Below are positions 42,043 through 53,614 of a stretch of DNA of 64,000 nucleotides, piece by piece. The DNA comes from Cellulomonas gilvus ATCC 13127 (GTDB taxonomy: Bacteria; Actinomycetota; Actinomycetes; Actinomycetales; Cellulomonadaceae). Under the pieces are notes generated by a model, which saw only the letters and a list, made by a program, of their open reading frames with translations, had not been told where the DNA came from and searched no databases. The position numbers and the translations under genes are program-made. Where the stretch lies: positions 2,356,001 to 2,420,000 of the forward strand of contig NC_015671.1 of assembly GCF_000218545.1 (NCBI RefSeq), read 5' to 3'. Positions within the stretch are counted from its first letter, which is position 1; every line of letters starts with the position of its first letter.

Positions 42043-44022
42043 ATGACGCGCAGCGGACTCGACCTGACCGACCTCGACCCCGACGTCCGCCCGCAGGACG
42101 ACCTGTACCGGCACGTGAACGGGCGCTGGATCGCGCAGCACGTGATCCCGGCCGACCGCGCGATGGACGGCACGTTCCGCACGCTGCACGACGCGGCCGA
42201 GGCGCAGGTGCGCGAGATCATCGCCGACCTGGGCGCGCAGGCGGGCGACGGCACGGGTGCGGGTGCGAAGGTCGGCGCCGTGTTCGCGAGCTTCATGGAC
42301 ACCGACGCGATCGAGGCCGCGGGGCTCGCGCCGCTGCGCACCGACCTCGCGCTCGTGGAGGCCGCGACCACGCAGGCCGAGCTCACCGGAGCGCTCGGCG
42401 CGCTGCAGCGCACGGGTGCGGGCGGCGCGTTCGGTTTCTGGGTGGACAACGACGCCGACGACCCCGAGCGCTACGTCGTCTACCTGCACCAGGGCGGCCT
42501 GGGGCTGCCCGACGAGGCGTACTACCGCGACGAGCAGTACGCGCACCTGCTGGCGGCGTACGGCCCGCACGTCGCGCGCATGCTGCTGCTCGCCCAGGTC
42601 GCGGCGGACCAGGAGGACGCCGACCGGCTCGCGGGGCTCGTCGTCGGGCTCGAGACCCGGCTCGCCGCGGCGCACTGGGACGTGGTCAAGGACCGCGACG
42701 CGGACCTGACGTACAACCCGACGACGCTCGCGGCGCTCGCCGAGCGCGCACCGGGCTTCGACTGGCACGCGTGGGCGCTCGCGCTCGGCGCCCCGGAGGG
42801 CTCACTCGACCACCTGGTGGTGCGCGAGCCCGACTTCGCGGACGCGTTCGCACGGCTGTGGGCCGACGAGCCGCTCGAGACGTGGCGCGCGTGGCTGTCC
42901 TACCACGTGGTCAGCGACCGCGCGCCGTACCTCACGCAGGAGCTGGTCGAGGCGAACTTCGCGTTCTACGGCCGGACGCTGACGGGCGCGCAGGAGCTGC
43001 GGGACCGCTGGAAGCGCGGCGTCTCGCTGGTCCAGGGCGTGCTGGGCGAGGCCGTGGGCGAGGTGTACGTCGAGCGGCACTTCCCGCCGTCGCACAAGGA
43101 GCGCATGGACGCGCTGGTCGGCTACCTGGTCGAGGCGTACCGCGAGTCGATCACGGAGCTCGACTGGATGAGCGAGGAGACGCGCGCCAAGGCCCTGGCC
43201 AAGCTCGACGCGTTCACGCCCAAGATCGGCTACCCCGTCCGCTGGCGCGACTACTCGGCGCTGCGGGTCGACGCGGGCGACCTGCTCGGCAACGTGCGGG
43301 CCGCCAACGTGTTCGAGCTCGAGCGCGAGCTGGGCAAGATCGGCCGGCCCATCGACCGCGACGAGTGGTTCATGACGCCGCAGACCGTCAACGCGTACTA
43401 CAACCCGGGCATGAACGAGATCGTCTTCCCCGCCGCGATCCTGCAGCCGCCGTTCTTCGACGCGGACGCCGACGACGCCGTGAACTTCGGCGCGATCGGC
43501 GCGGTCATCGGGCACGAGATCGGCCACGGGTTCGACGACCAGGGCAGCAAGTACGACGGCGCCGGGCGCCTCGAGGACTGGTGGACGGCCGACGACCGCG
43601 CGGAGTTCGAGCGCCGCACGCGCGCGCTCGTCGCGCAGTACGACGCGTTCTCGCCCGCGCAGCTCGACGGCACGCACCACGTCAACGGCGAGCTGACGAT
43701 CGGCGAGAACATCGGCGACCTCGGGGGGCTGTCGATCGCGCTGCGCGCCTACCGCATCGCGCTCGGCCACGCGCTCGAGGACGCGCCGGTGATCGACGGG
43801 CTCACCGCGGCGCAGCGGTTCTTCCTGGGGTGGGCGCAGGCGTGGCGCACCAAGGGCCGCGACGAGGAGGTCGCCCGCCGGCTCGCGACGGACCCGCACG
43901 CACCCGACGAGTTCCGCTGCAACGGCGTGGTGTCCAACGTGCCGGAGTTCTACACCGCGTTCGACGTGCAGCCGACCGACGCGCTGTACGTGGCGCCCGA
44001 GGACCGCGTCCGCATCTGGTGA
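42043..44022 (+). CDS. M13 family zinc metallopeptidase (PepO/neprilysin-like)
   Basis: A 659-residue endopeptidase of family M13. The zinc motif is VIGHEIGHGFDDQGSKYD (HExxH), the second motif ENIGDLGGLSIALRAY supplies the third ligand Glu, and NAYYNPGMNEIVFPAAILQP is the substrate-binding NAYY segment. VQPTDALYVAPEDRVRIW is the typical C-terminal end. There is no signal peptide or membrane anchor, so it is probably cytoplasmic and degrades peptides. ATG at 42043. Confidence 0.95.
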   Translation: MTRSGLDLTDLDPDVRPQDDLYRHVNGRWIAQHVIPADRAMDGTFRTLHDAAEAQVREIIADLGAQAGDGTGAGAKVGAVFASFMDTDAIEAAGLAPLRTDLALVEAATTQAELTGALGALQRTGAGGAFGFWVDNDADDPERYVVYLHQGGLGLPDEAYYRDEQYAHLLAAYGPHVARMLLLAQVAADQEDADRLAGLVVGLETRLAAAHWDVVKDRDADLTYNPTTLAALAERAPGFDWHAWALALGAPEGSLDHLVVREPDFADAFARLWADEPLETWRAWLSYHVVSDRAPYLTQELVEANFAFYGRTLTGAQELRDRWKRGVSLVQGVLGEAVGEVYVERHFPPSHKERMDALVGYLVEAYRESITELDWMSEETRAKALAKLDAFTPKIGYPVRWRDYSALRVDAGDLLGNVRAANVFELERELGKIGRPIDRDEWFMTPQTVNAYYNPGMNEIVFPAAILQPPFFDADADDAVNFGAIGAVIGHEIGHGFDDQGSKYDGAGRLEDWWTADDRAEFERRTRALVAQYDAFSPAQLDGTHHVNGELTIGENIGDLGGLSIALRAYRIALGHALEDAPVIDGLTAAQRFFLGWAQAWRTKGRDEEVARRLATDPHAPDEFRCNGVVSNVPEFYTAFDVQPTDALYVAPEDRVRIW

Positions 44023-44073
44023 CGTCCCGCGCGGTCCGGGCGTGCGCTCAGCGCCGCTCGGACCGCGGTGCGG

Positions 44074-44580
44074 TCACGGCAGCTCGGACCACGCGGCGCG
44101 CGCCAGCTTGAACCCGGTGCCCGCGTCGTCGACGCAGCTCACGCCGTCGGTCGCGCTCGTGCAGACGTAGGGGCCCGAGGTCGCCTTGGAGCCGTACTCG
44201 AGGACCGGCACGTCGTCCCCCGCCACCGTGGGCGCAGGACCGTCGACGCAGTCGAACGCGAAGCCGTCGTCGTTGAGCACCAGCACGTGACCGGTGTCGC
44301 CCGCGCAGCCCGGGACCGCGGGCGGCTCGTACGTGATGCTCGCGATGGTGCACGTGACGCCGGACGGCGCCATGGTGCACGCGATGTTGCCGCTGGGCAG
44401 GCGGAACTTGGCGGGTGCGGCCGAGCCCGTCGCGGCCGCCGTGGGCGTCGCCGTCGTGCTCGCCGGTGCGCCCGGGCTGCCCGACGGTCCGCCGAGGGTG
44501 GCCACGAGCAGCACGACGAGCACGGTGACCAGCACCGCGTCGATCACGACCCACGTCCGGATCGTGCGCTTGCTCGTCAT
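44074..44580 (-). CDS. Membrane-anchored DUF6636-like protein
   Basis: A 168-residue protein with one N-terminal transmembrane helix (about 9-31, TWVVIDAVLVTVLVVLLVAT), an Ala/Thr-rich linker and an extracellular domain. The domain has FRLPSGNIACTM, two or more Cys pairs (VTCTIAS, PGCAG, FDCVDG, YVCTS, VSCVD) and ends TGFKLARAAW, the pattern of the DUF6636 family. Function is unknown; the cysteines suggest disulfides outside the cell. The ATG at 44580 begins the membrane segment; longer starts add non-protein-like sequence. It follows the Rv2466c-like gene by 111 bp on the same strand. Confidence 0.75.
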   Translation of the reverse strand: MTSKRTIRTWVVIDAVLVTVLVVLLVATLGGPSGSPGAPASTTATPTAAATGSAAPAKFRLPSGNIACTMAPSGVTCTIASITYEPPAVPGCAGDTGHVLVLNDDGFAFDCVDGPAPTVAGDDVPVLEYGSKATSGPYVCTSATDGVSCVDDAGTGFKLARAAWSELP

Positions 44581-44691
44581 GGCTCTCCTGTCCGTCGGAC
44601 CCTGCAGACCGCCAGACAGCATCACACGTCCACATCGGGACGATCCACCCGGCGGCACCACCCGGGACGGGGAGCCGCCGGGCGCGAGACG

Positions 44692-45306
44692 TCAGCCGAA
44701 CACGGGGCCCGACGTGCGCGTGCGCTTGAGCTCGTAGAAGCCCGGCACGCGCGTCATGAGCACCAGCCCGTCGAACAGGTCGAGCGCGGCCTGCCCGGTC
44801 GGCGCCGGGGTCACGACGGGGCCGAAGTAGCCGACGCCGTCGATCGCGACGACCGGCGTGCCCACCTCGTCGCCGACGAGCGCGATGGCCTCGGCGTGCG
44901 ACGCACGCAGCAGGTCGTCGACCTCGGTGGTCGCCCCCACGGCGGCGAGCTCGGCCGGCAGGCCGACCTCTGCGAGCGCCTCGGCCAGGATCGCGTCGCC
45001 GTCCGTGCGGCCGCCCGGGTGGCGGCGCGTCCCGATCGCGTCGTACAGCGGCTTGAGCACCTGGGGCCCGTGGTCGCGGGCGGCGGCGACCAGGACGCGC
45101 ACGGGCGCCCAGCCCTCGGCCATGAGCCGGACGTAGCGCTCGGGCAGGTCCGCACGGCCCTCGTTGAGCACCGACAGGCTCATGACGTGCCACCGCACCT
45201 CGATGTCCCGGTGCTGCGCGACCTCGTCGATCCAGCGCGACGTCATCCACGCCCACGGGCACGCGGGGTCGAACCAGAAGTCGACGACGGGGGTGGTGCT
45301 GGGCAT
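44692..45306 (-). CDS. DsbA-like mycothiol-dependent oxidoreductase, Rv2466c family
   Basis: A 204-residue thioredoxin-fold protein similar to the M. tuberculosis mycothiol-dependent nitroreductase Rv2466c. The active-site region is WFDPACPWAWMTSRW, with a single Cys (C16) in a CPWA motif instead of a C-x-x-C pair. An all-helical insertion precedes GTPVVAIDGVGYFGPVVTPAP, which holds the cis-Pro loop. It is predicted to reduce disulfides or nitro compounds with mycothiol. Its ATG shares one base with the stop of the ABC ATPase gene (TGATG), so it is co-translated with the thiamine-precursor transporter operon, whose riboswitch may control it too. Confidence 0.88.
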   Translation of the reverse strand: MPSTTPVVDFWFDPACPWAWMTSRWIDEVAQHRDIEVRWHVMSLSVLNEGRADLPERYVRLMAEGWAPVRVLVAAARDHGPQVLKPLYDAIGTRRHPGGRTDGDAILAEALAEVGLPAELAAVGATTEVDDLLRASHAEAIALVGDEVGTPVVAIDGVGYFGPVVTPAPTGQAALDLFDGLVLMTRVPGFYELKRTRTSGPVFG

Positions 45307-46229
45307 CAGGCGTTCTCCGATCGGTCGTGGGCACGGTCAGGTGCGCCGGGTCGCCCCGCCGCCTCACGTGACAATCCCCGACGAGCGCCGCCCATTCCCG
45401 GACGGCCCCCACGCGCCGCGACGTGGTCGTCGTCGGCCGCGGCGTCGAGCGCTGCGAGCACGCGCCTGCGCGCGTCCTCGTCGCCGTCCGCACCGGCCGC
45501 ACCCTGCACGTCGAGCTCGAGGACCAGGCGCGCGGGCCGCGCGCTGAGGACCAGGACGCGGTCCGCGAGCGTCAGCGCCTCGTCGACGTCGTGCGTCACG
45601 AGCACCACGGCCGACGGCTCGGTGCCGCCCGCCGCGGCGCGCAGGTCGAGGTCGGCCAGCCACGCGTTCATCCGGCGCCGCGTAAGCGCGTCGAGCGCGC
45701 CGAACGGCTCGTCGAGCAGCAGCAGGCGCGCGCCCACGAGGCACGTGCGCAGCAGCGCGAGCCGCTGTCGCATGCCACCCGACAGCTCGTGCGGCCACGC
45801 GCGCTCGTACCCGGCCAGCCCGAACACGGTGAACAGCTCGCGCGCACGCTCACGTGCGGCGCCCAGGTCCACGCCCGCGATCTGAGCGCCGAGCGTCGCG
45901 TTCGCGAGCGCACGGCGCCACGGGAGCAGCCCGTCGCGCTGCGGCAGCCACGCGACCGCGGGTGCGGGCGGGACCGCGTCCGGCCGGTGCACGGTGCCGG
46001 CCAGCACGCGCGTGCCGGGTGCCGGCAGATCCGCGAGCACGCGCAGCAGCGTGGACTTGCCGCAGCCCGACGGCCCCAGCACCGCGACCAGCTCCCCCGG
46101 GCGCACCGCGAGGTCGAGCGCGTCGACCACGGTGCCGCCCCGGTCGAACGCGATCGTCAGGCCGCGCGCGCCCCACGGCTCGTCGGCGCGCGCGGCGCGC
46201 GGGGCCTCGACGGCCGGTGCGATGGTCAC
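45306..46229 (-). CDS. ABC transporter ATP-binding protein (thiamine precursor uptake, ThiZ-like)
   Basis: A 307-residue ABC ATPase. Walker A is GPSGCGKSTLLRVL, the Q-loop is WLPQRDGLLPWR, the signature is LSGGMRQRLALLR, Walker B is LLLLDEPFGALD and the switch His is THDVDEAL. It groups with the nitrate/sulfonate/taurine and HMP type importers. The GTG at 46229 overlaps the stop of the binding-protein gene by 4 bp (GTGA), fixing the start. The C-terminal ~60 residues are Arg/Asp/Gly-rich and probably disordered. It works with the permease at 47311 and binding protein at 46226. Confidence 0.92.
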   Translation of the reverse strand: MTIAPAVEAPRAARADEPWGARGLTIAFDRGGTVVDALDLAVRPGELVAVLGPSGCGKSTLLRVLADLPAPGTRVLAGTVHRPDAVPPAPAVAWLPQRDGLLPWRRALANATLGAQIAGVDLGAARERARELFTVFGLAGYERAWPHELSGGMRQRLALLRTCLVGARLLLLDEPFGALDALTRRRMNAWLADLDLRAAAGGTEPSAVVLVTHDVDEALTLADRVLVLSARPARLVLELDVQGAAGADGDEDARRRVLAALDAAADDDHVAARGGRPGMGGARRGLSREAAGRPGAPDRAHDRSENA

Positions 46230-47287
46230 GGCAGGAACTCGTCGGTCCAGGCCGCGGCCGTGTCGAACCCCTCGTCGGCGAGGTCGTTGTCCTGCAGGAA
46301 CGCGACGAAGTCGGTCCACACGCGCGCGTCCTGCCGGCCCCACGCGGCCGGGTCGTCGGCGTACCGCGTCGCGAGCCATGCGGCGCTGCGCTCGACCAGC
46401 TCGGGCTCGAGCTCGGGCGCGGCCGCCAGCAGCGCGTCGGCCGCCGCGTCAGGCTCGTCCATCGCGTCGCGGTAGCCGTGCGCGAGCGCACCGACGAACG
46501 CGCGGACCGTGGCCGGGTCCTCCTCGACGAGCTCCGCGGACGTCGCCACGAGCGGCGTGTACCAGTCCGGGATGCAGTCGGTGTGGTCCGCGAACGCCAG
46601 GGTCGTGACGTCCAGGCCGTCCACGTCCCGCAGGCGGATGGTGTCCCACGCGTCGAACACCCATGCCGCGTCGTACTGGCCCGCGGTGAGGCCGATGCGG
46701 AAGTCGTCGGACGTCAGGGGCGGCATCTGCACCGCGTCGGGGTCTCCCCCGTCGCACTCCACGAGCCGCCGGATGAGCGCCGACTCGAGCTCCGAGCCGT
46801 AGGACCCGTAGCGCTTGCCCGCCAGGTCCCGCGGGCGCGTGATGCCCGCCGACGCCAGCGAGATCAGGCTCGACGTGTTGTGCTCGATCACGGTCGCGAC
46901 CGACACGACGTCGGCGCCCTGCTCACGCGCGGGCACCAGACCCTCGGCCACCGAGTACGCGAACTGCGCCTTGCCGACCGCGACCATCTGCAACCCCGAG
47001 GTCTCCCCCGGCTCGACGACGTCGACGTCGAGGCCCGCGTCGGTGAAGTACCCGCGCTCGAGCGCGAGGTACAGACCCGAGTGGTTGGTGTTGGGCGTCC
47101 AGTCGAGCACCACGGTCACGTGCGTGGGTCCGTCCGCGGCGTCGGCGGCCGTGCAGCCCGCGAGCGCGAGCGCAGCGGCGACGAGCGCCGCCGCGGCGGC
47201 GGCCGGACGCCGTCGCGCGGACGTCGGACCGGGACGGCCCGTGAGGGTGGACATGAGGCGGCGTCGGGCCGCGGACCGGTGGGACAT
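46226..47287 (-). CDS. ABC transporter substrate-binding lipoprotein, NMT1/THI5-like (ThiY-like)
   Basis: A 353-residue lipoprotein with a lipobox near residue 45 (ALALAGC) after an Ala-rich signal helix. The mature protein is of the NMT1/THI5 fold: THVTVVLDWTPNTNHSGLYL, ALERGYFTDAGLDVDVVEPG and LVPAREQGADVVSVATVIEH match pyrimidine-precursor (HMP) binding proteins. YDAAWVFDAWDTIRL is typical too. The ATG at 47287 has AGGAG at good spacing; an ATG at 47254 is also in frame. Its place behind a TPP riboswitch and a thiamine-binding protein supports thiamine-precursor uptake. Confidence 0.92.
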   Translation of the reverse strand: MSHRSAARRRLMSTLTGRPGPTSARRRPAAAAAALVAAALALAGCTAADAADGPTHVTVVLDWTPNTNHSGLYLALERGYFTDAGLDVDVVEPGETSGLQMVAVGKAQFAYSVAEGLVPAREQGADVVSVATVIEHNTSSLISLASAGITRPRDLAGKRYGSYGSELESALIRRLVECDGGDPDAVQMPPLTSDDFRIGLTAGQYDAAWVFDAWDTIRLRDVDGLDVTTLAFADHTDCIPDWYTPLVATSAELVEEDPATVRAFVGALAHGYRDAMDEPDAAADALLAAAPELEPELVERSAAWLATRYADDPAAWGRQDARVWTDFVAFLQDNDLADEGFDTAAAWTDEFLP

Positions 47288-47310
47288 CGGGACTCCTGGG
47301 GTTCGGGTGG

Positions 47311-48084
47311 TCAGCGCGCGCGGCGCGGCTGCCAGGGCGTGGCGGCCCGCGCGAGCGCGTCGACCGCGAGGAAGAGCAGGCCCGTCAGCAGGGCCACCAG
47401 CACGACCGCGACGAGGATCGCGTCCACCTGGTAGCCCTTGCGGGCCCGTTGGATGAAGACGCCGAGCCCCGAGTACCCCGCGAGGTACTCGGCGACCACG
47501 GCTGCCCCGATGGCGTAGGTCGCGGCCACGCGCAGCCCGCCGAGCGCGCCGGGCACGGCCGCGGGCAGCCGCACCCAGCGCAGCTGCTGGCTCCGCGTGC
47601 CGCCGAGCCCGGCGACGACGTCCACGTGCTCGTCGTCGACGTCGGCCATCGCGGTGACCGTCGCCACGAGCACGGGGAAGAACGCGGTGAGCGCGACGAG
47701 CACGACCTTGGGCGTCAGCCCGAAGCCCGCCCACAGCACCAGCAGCGGGGCGAGCACGACCGTCGGGATGGTCTGCGTCAGCGTGAGCAGCGGGTACACG
47801 GTGTCGCGCACGGCACCGCTGAGGCTGAGCACGACCGCGAGCGCCACCCCGACCACAAAGCCGAGCGTGAGGCCGAGGACCGCCTCGAGCAGCGTCGTCG
47901 CGACGTGCGGCCCGAGCAGCGGGGCGTCCGCGACGCCCGTGGCCAGGACCTGCGACGGTGCCGGCAGCACGAACGGCGGCAGCCCCGCGGCGCGCACCCC
48001 GACCTCCCACACCGCGAGCAGCACCAGCACGACGAGCGCGGGTGCGACGACGCGGCGCGCGGTCAGTCGGCCGCGGGAGCGCAC
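47311..48084 (-). CDS. ABC transporter permease (thiamine precursor uptake, ThiX-like)
   Basis: A 257-residue BPD-type permease with about six transmembrane helices. The EAA-like cytoplasmic loop appears in VVAGLGGTRSQQLRWVRLPA, the contact site for the ATPase. The N-terminus is Arg-rich and cytoplasmic. The GTG at 48084 lies inside the end of the preceding thiamine-binding gene (22-bp overlap), showing coupling. It forms the channel for the binding protein encoded 23 bp downstream. Confidence 0.93.
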   Translation of the reverse strand: MRSRGRLTARRVVAPALVVLVLLAVWEVGVRAAGLPPFVLPAPSQVLATGVADAPLLGPHVATTLLEAVLGLTLGFVVGVALAVVLSLSGAVRDTVYPLLTLTQTIPTVVLAPLLVLWAGFGLTPKVVLVALTAFFPVLVATVTAMADVDDEHVDVVAGLGGTRSQQLRWVRLPAAVPGALGGLRVAATYAIGAAVVAEYLAGYSGLGVFIQRARKGYQVDAILVAVVLVALLTGLLFLAVDALARAATPWQPRRAR

Positions 48085-48386
48085 TCGCCCGACCCGCGAC
48101 GGAACTTCCCGACGAGGTCGAGGATGCTCGGCCCGGCGTCACCGCGCGCCTGACCCACCTTGATGACGCTCGTGACGCCGTCGGCACCCGCGGCGAGCGT
48201 CGCCTCGTGCACCGCGCGCAGCAGCGGCCAGATCTCGTCGGGGCTGCCCTGCACGGTGGTGCCCATGGCGCCCACCTCGTGCACGAGCCCCGAGGACTCG
48301 ATCACGGCGATCGCCGCGTCCACGTGGGCGTACCTGTCGTCGTCGGTGCCGCTCGGGCGCGGGGACACCTGGATCTCTGCGAGCAC
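48063..48386 (-). CDS. MTH1187/YkoF-like thiamine-binding protein
   Basis: A 107-residue ferredoxin-like protein of the MTH1187 family. Characteristic stretches are LAEIQVSPRPSGTDDDRYAH, GLVHEVGAMGTTVQGSPDEI and GADGVTSVIKVGQ. Family members bind thiamine or HMP and accompany transporters. The GTG at 48386 has GGAGGAG 7 bases upstream. It is the first gene after the TPP riboswitch and overlaps the permease gene. Confidence 0.92.
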   Translation of the reverse strand: MLAEIQVSPRPSGTDDDRYAHVDAAIAVIESSGLVHEVGAMGTTVQGSPDEIWPLLRAVHEATLAAGADGVTSVIKVGQARGDAGPSILDLVGKFRRGSGECAPAAD

Positions 48387-48439
48387 GTCGCATCTCCTCC
48401 GGTCACGGGGACCGGGCATGCCGAAAGGGCGAGCCTGTC

Positions 48440-48549
48440 GCATCCCTCCGCTGGCATTACCCAGTTCAGGTTGACGGGTCGACAGGCGCCGGCACCCGAA
48501 GGTGCCACGGCCCGTCCTCTCAGCCCGGCTGTCCCGAGCTCCCCGGCGT
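48440..48549 (-). promoter_or_regulatory. TPP riboswitch (THI element)
   Basis: The minus strand carries the hallmark TPP aptamer sequences: GGGGAGC at the 5' arm, GGGCTGAGAGGACG (the CUGAGA pyrimidine-sensor bulge) and AACCTGAACTGGGTAATGCC then AGCGGAGGGA at the 3' half, with a variable hairpin in between (GGCACC-TTCG-GGTGCC). It lies about 55 bp upstream of the thiamine-binding gene, and thiamine diphosphate should repress the whole transporter operon. Confidence 0.96.
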
Positions 48550-48688
48550 TGGCGAGCACGAAAGTACACCGTCCGGACGTGCGCGCAAGGCCCTGTCCAC
48601 GCGGGTGCGCAGCACCTGTCGCGGTGCGCGTGGAATGATCGGGCGGGCCCGTGACCCGGGCCACCACCCACCGCGTGAAGGAGCCTTC

Positions 48689-51280
<2,592 letters not shown>

Positions 51281-51286
51281 CGAGCC

Positions 51287-51326
51287 GGGCCGGGACCCGT
51301 CCGCGCTGCGGATGCGGTCCCGGCCC
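51287..51326. terminator. Hairpin between pepN and malQ
   Basis: GGGCCGGGACC (51287-51297) pairs perfectly with GGTCCCGGCCC (51316-51326), with an 18-nt loop, in the gap between convergent genes. Confidence 0.6.
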
Positions 51327-51361
51327 CGGTCCTCGTCCTGCCGCGGCCCGCGGAGGGCTGC

Positions 51362-53491
51362 TCAGCCGCGCAGCACCGCGGCCAGGCTGCGCAGGCGCGC
51401 GTTGGTGAACAGGTCGTCCAGCAGGACCACCTGCCCGACCGAGTCGGCGAGCGGCACCTTCCAGTTCGGGTACTCCTGGTCCGTGCCCGGCTGGTTCTGC
51501 GCGCGGCGCTCCCCCACGGCGTCCGCGAGCGCGACGCCGACGAGCACCGCCGGCGTGGCGAGCACGTACCGGTGCATCGCCTCGACCACCTCGCGCTCGG
51601 ACGGGTCCGGCCCGACGAGCCCGCGCGCCCGCAGCGCGCCGATCATCCGCTCCCGCTCCGCGTCGGCCTGCGCCCGGACCACCGCGAGCGGCTCGGTGAG
51701 CAGGCCCAGCCGCTCCCGGATCGCGACGTGCTCACCCGCGAGGTACCCGGCGGTCGGCGGCAGGTCGTGCGTCGTGACCGTGGCCAGCACCAGCGGGCGG
51801 TAGTCCTCGGGCGGCAGCGGCTGCCCGTCCGCACCGTTCTCGAACCACAGCACCGACGTGCCGAGGATGCCGCGCTCGGACAGGTAGCCCCGCACCCACG
51901 GCTCGACCGTGCCCAGGTCCTCGCCGATCACGACCGCGCCCGCGCGGTGCGCCTCGAGCGCGAGGATGCCGACGAGCGCCTCGTGGTCGTAGCGGACGTA
52001 GGCACCCTCGTCGGCGCCCGCACCCTTGGGGATCCACCACAGGCGGAACAGCCCGAGGACGTGGTCGATGCGGATCGCACCCGCGTGGCGCAGCACGGTG
52101 CGCAGCATGTCCCGGTACGGCGCGTACGCCGCGCGGGCCAGCGCGTCCGGGCGCCAGGGCGGCTGCGACCAGTTCTGGCCCTGCTGGTTGTACATGTCGG
52201 GCGGTGCACCCACCTCGGCGCCGCGGGCCAGCACGTCGCCCAGCGACCAGGCGTCCGCACCCGCGGGGTGCACGCCCACGGCCAGGTCGTGCATGATCCC
52301 GATCGACATGCCGCCGGCGCGCGCGGCCGCCTGCGCGGCCCCGAGCTGCTCGTCGGCCACCCACTGCAGCCACGTGTGGAACGCGACCCGGTCCGCGAGC
52401 AGCGCAGCCTCGACCGCGACCGCGGGCGAGGCCGGGTCGGCCAGCTCGGGCGGGATGGTCTCGGAGCCGTACTTCTCGGCCAGCGCGCACCACAGCGCGA
52501 ACGTGCGCAGCCCCGGGCCCTGCTCCTGGACGAACGCGTCGAACGCTGCCTGCCGTGCGGCCGACCGCTCGTGCGCGAAGATCACGTCGAGCGCGGCGCG
52601 CTTGGCGTTCCACGCGGCGTCGCGGTCGATCGGGCCCGCGTCGAGGTTGAGCCCGGTGACCGACTCGGCCGACCACTCGACCAGCGCGCGGTCCGCCGCG
52701 GTGAGGTAGGCCGCCTCCGGCACCGCCTCGGGGCGCACGTACAGCGGGTTGACGAAGCGCCGCGTGGTGGGCAGGTACGGCGAGGGCGTGAGCGGCGCGG
52801 CGGGCTCGGCGGCGTGCAGCGGGTTGATGAGCAGGAAGTCCGCGCCCGCCTCGTGCGCCGCGAGCCACCCCAGGTCGGCGAGGTCGGCCAGGTCGCCCAC
52901 GCCCCACGAGCGCCGCGAGCGCACCGAGTACAGCTGCGCCATGTAGCCCCACGCGCGCCGGCCCTGCAGCGGGGCCGGCAGCTCGAGCCGGTCGGGCGTC
53001 ACGACGACGACCGCGCGCGCGTCCCCGCTCGGTCCCGACGCGTGGATCTCGTGCCAGCCGAGCGGGAGGTCGTCCGGCAGCGCGAACGTCGCACGGCCGA
53101 CCAGCCGGCCGTCGACCGTGCGTGGCTCGACGTACACGTCCGCCTGGTGCAGGTCGCGCCGCCCGCCGCCGACCTCGGGGTCGAGCTGCAACCACACGTG
53201 CACCGGGTCGCCGTGCGTCACGTGCACGGGCACGTCCTGGCTCCGCCCCGACCGCACGACGACGACGGGCGGCAGCGTGCGGCGCCACGGCATGTCGTCG
53301 ATGTGTGCCAGCGCGAGATCGATGCGCTCGGGCGAGGAGGCGTCCACGCCGAGCGCCGCGAGCACCGCCCGCAGCGTCCCGGCGGATGCGCGGCGCAGCT
53401 CGCCGTGGAACCCCCAGTGGTCCGGGACCACGCCGTGCGCGGCGGCGAGGCGCAGCAACGCCTCCGAGGGAGCCTGCGAGTCGTCCACCAC
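51362..53491 (-). CDS. malQ: 4-alpha-glucanotransferase (amylomaltase, GH77)
   Basis: A 709-residue GH77 enzyme that disproportionates maltodextrins. The N-terminal ~150 residues form the extra domain usual in actinobacterial MalQ. The catalytic region has AIRIDHVLGLFRLWWIP (nucleophile Asp), VIGEDLGTVEPWV (acid/base Glu) and VTTHDLPPTAG (stabilising Asp); NPLHAAEPAAPLTPSPYLPT is the conserved substrate loop. The GTG at 53491 is followed by a second GTG; AGGA lies about 8 bases upstream. It is divergent from the prolyl oligopeptidase gene. Confidence 0.95.
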   Translation of the reverse strand: MVDDSQAPSEALLRLAAAHGVVPDHWGFHGELRRASAGTLRAVLAALGVDASSPERIDLALAHIDDMPWRRTLPPVVVVRSGRSQDVPVHVTHGDPVHVWLQLDPEVGGGRRDLHQADVYVEPRTVDGRLVGRATFALPDDLPLGWHEIHASGPSGDARAVVVVTPDRLELPAPLQGRRAWGYMAQLYSVRSRRSWGVGDLADLADLGWLAAHEAGADFLLINPLHAAEPAAPLTPSPYLPTTRRFVNPLYVRPEAVPEAAYLTAADRALVEWSAESVTGLNLDAGPIDRDAAWNAKRAALDVIFAHERSAARQAAFDAFVQEQGPGLRTFALWCALAEKYGSETIPPELADPASPAVAVEAALLADRVAFHTWLQWVADEQLGAAQAAARAGGMSIGIMHDLAVGVHPAGADAWSLGDVLARGAEVGAPPDMYNQQGQNWSQPPWRPDALARAAYAPYRDMLRTVLRHAGAIRIDHVLGLFRLWWIPKGAGADEGAYVRYDHEALVGILALEAHRAGAVVIGEDLGTVEPWVRGYLSERGILGTSVLWFENGADGQPLPPEDYRPLVLATVTTHDLPPTAGYLAGEHVAIRERLGLLTEPLAVVRAQADAERERMIGALRARGLVGPDPSEREVVEAMHRYVLATPAVLVGVALADAVGERRAQNQPGTDQEYPNWKVPLADSVGQVVLLDDLFTNARLRSLAAVLRG

Positions 53492-53614
53492 GGGTCGATC
53501 CTGCCAGAGGAGACCGTGCACGGGCACAGCGAACGTCCCGACGCGCGGTCCGGGAGGGTCCGTGCGGGCCCCCGCGACCCCGTCCCGCGGTGGCACGTCG
53601 TAGCCTTGCGCACC

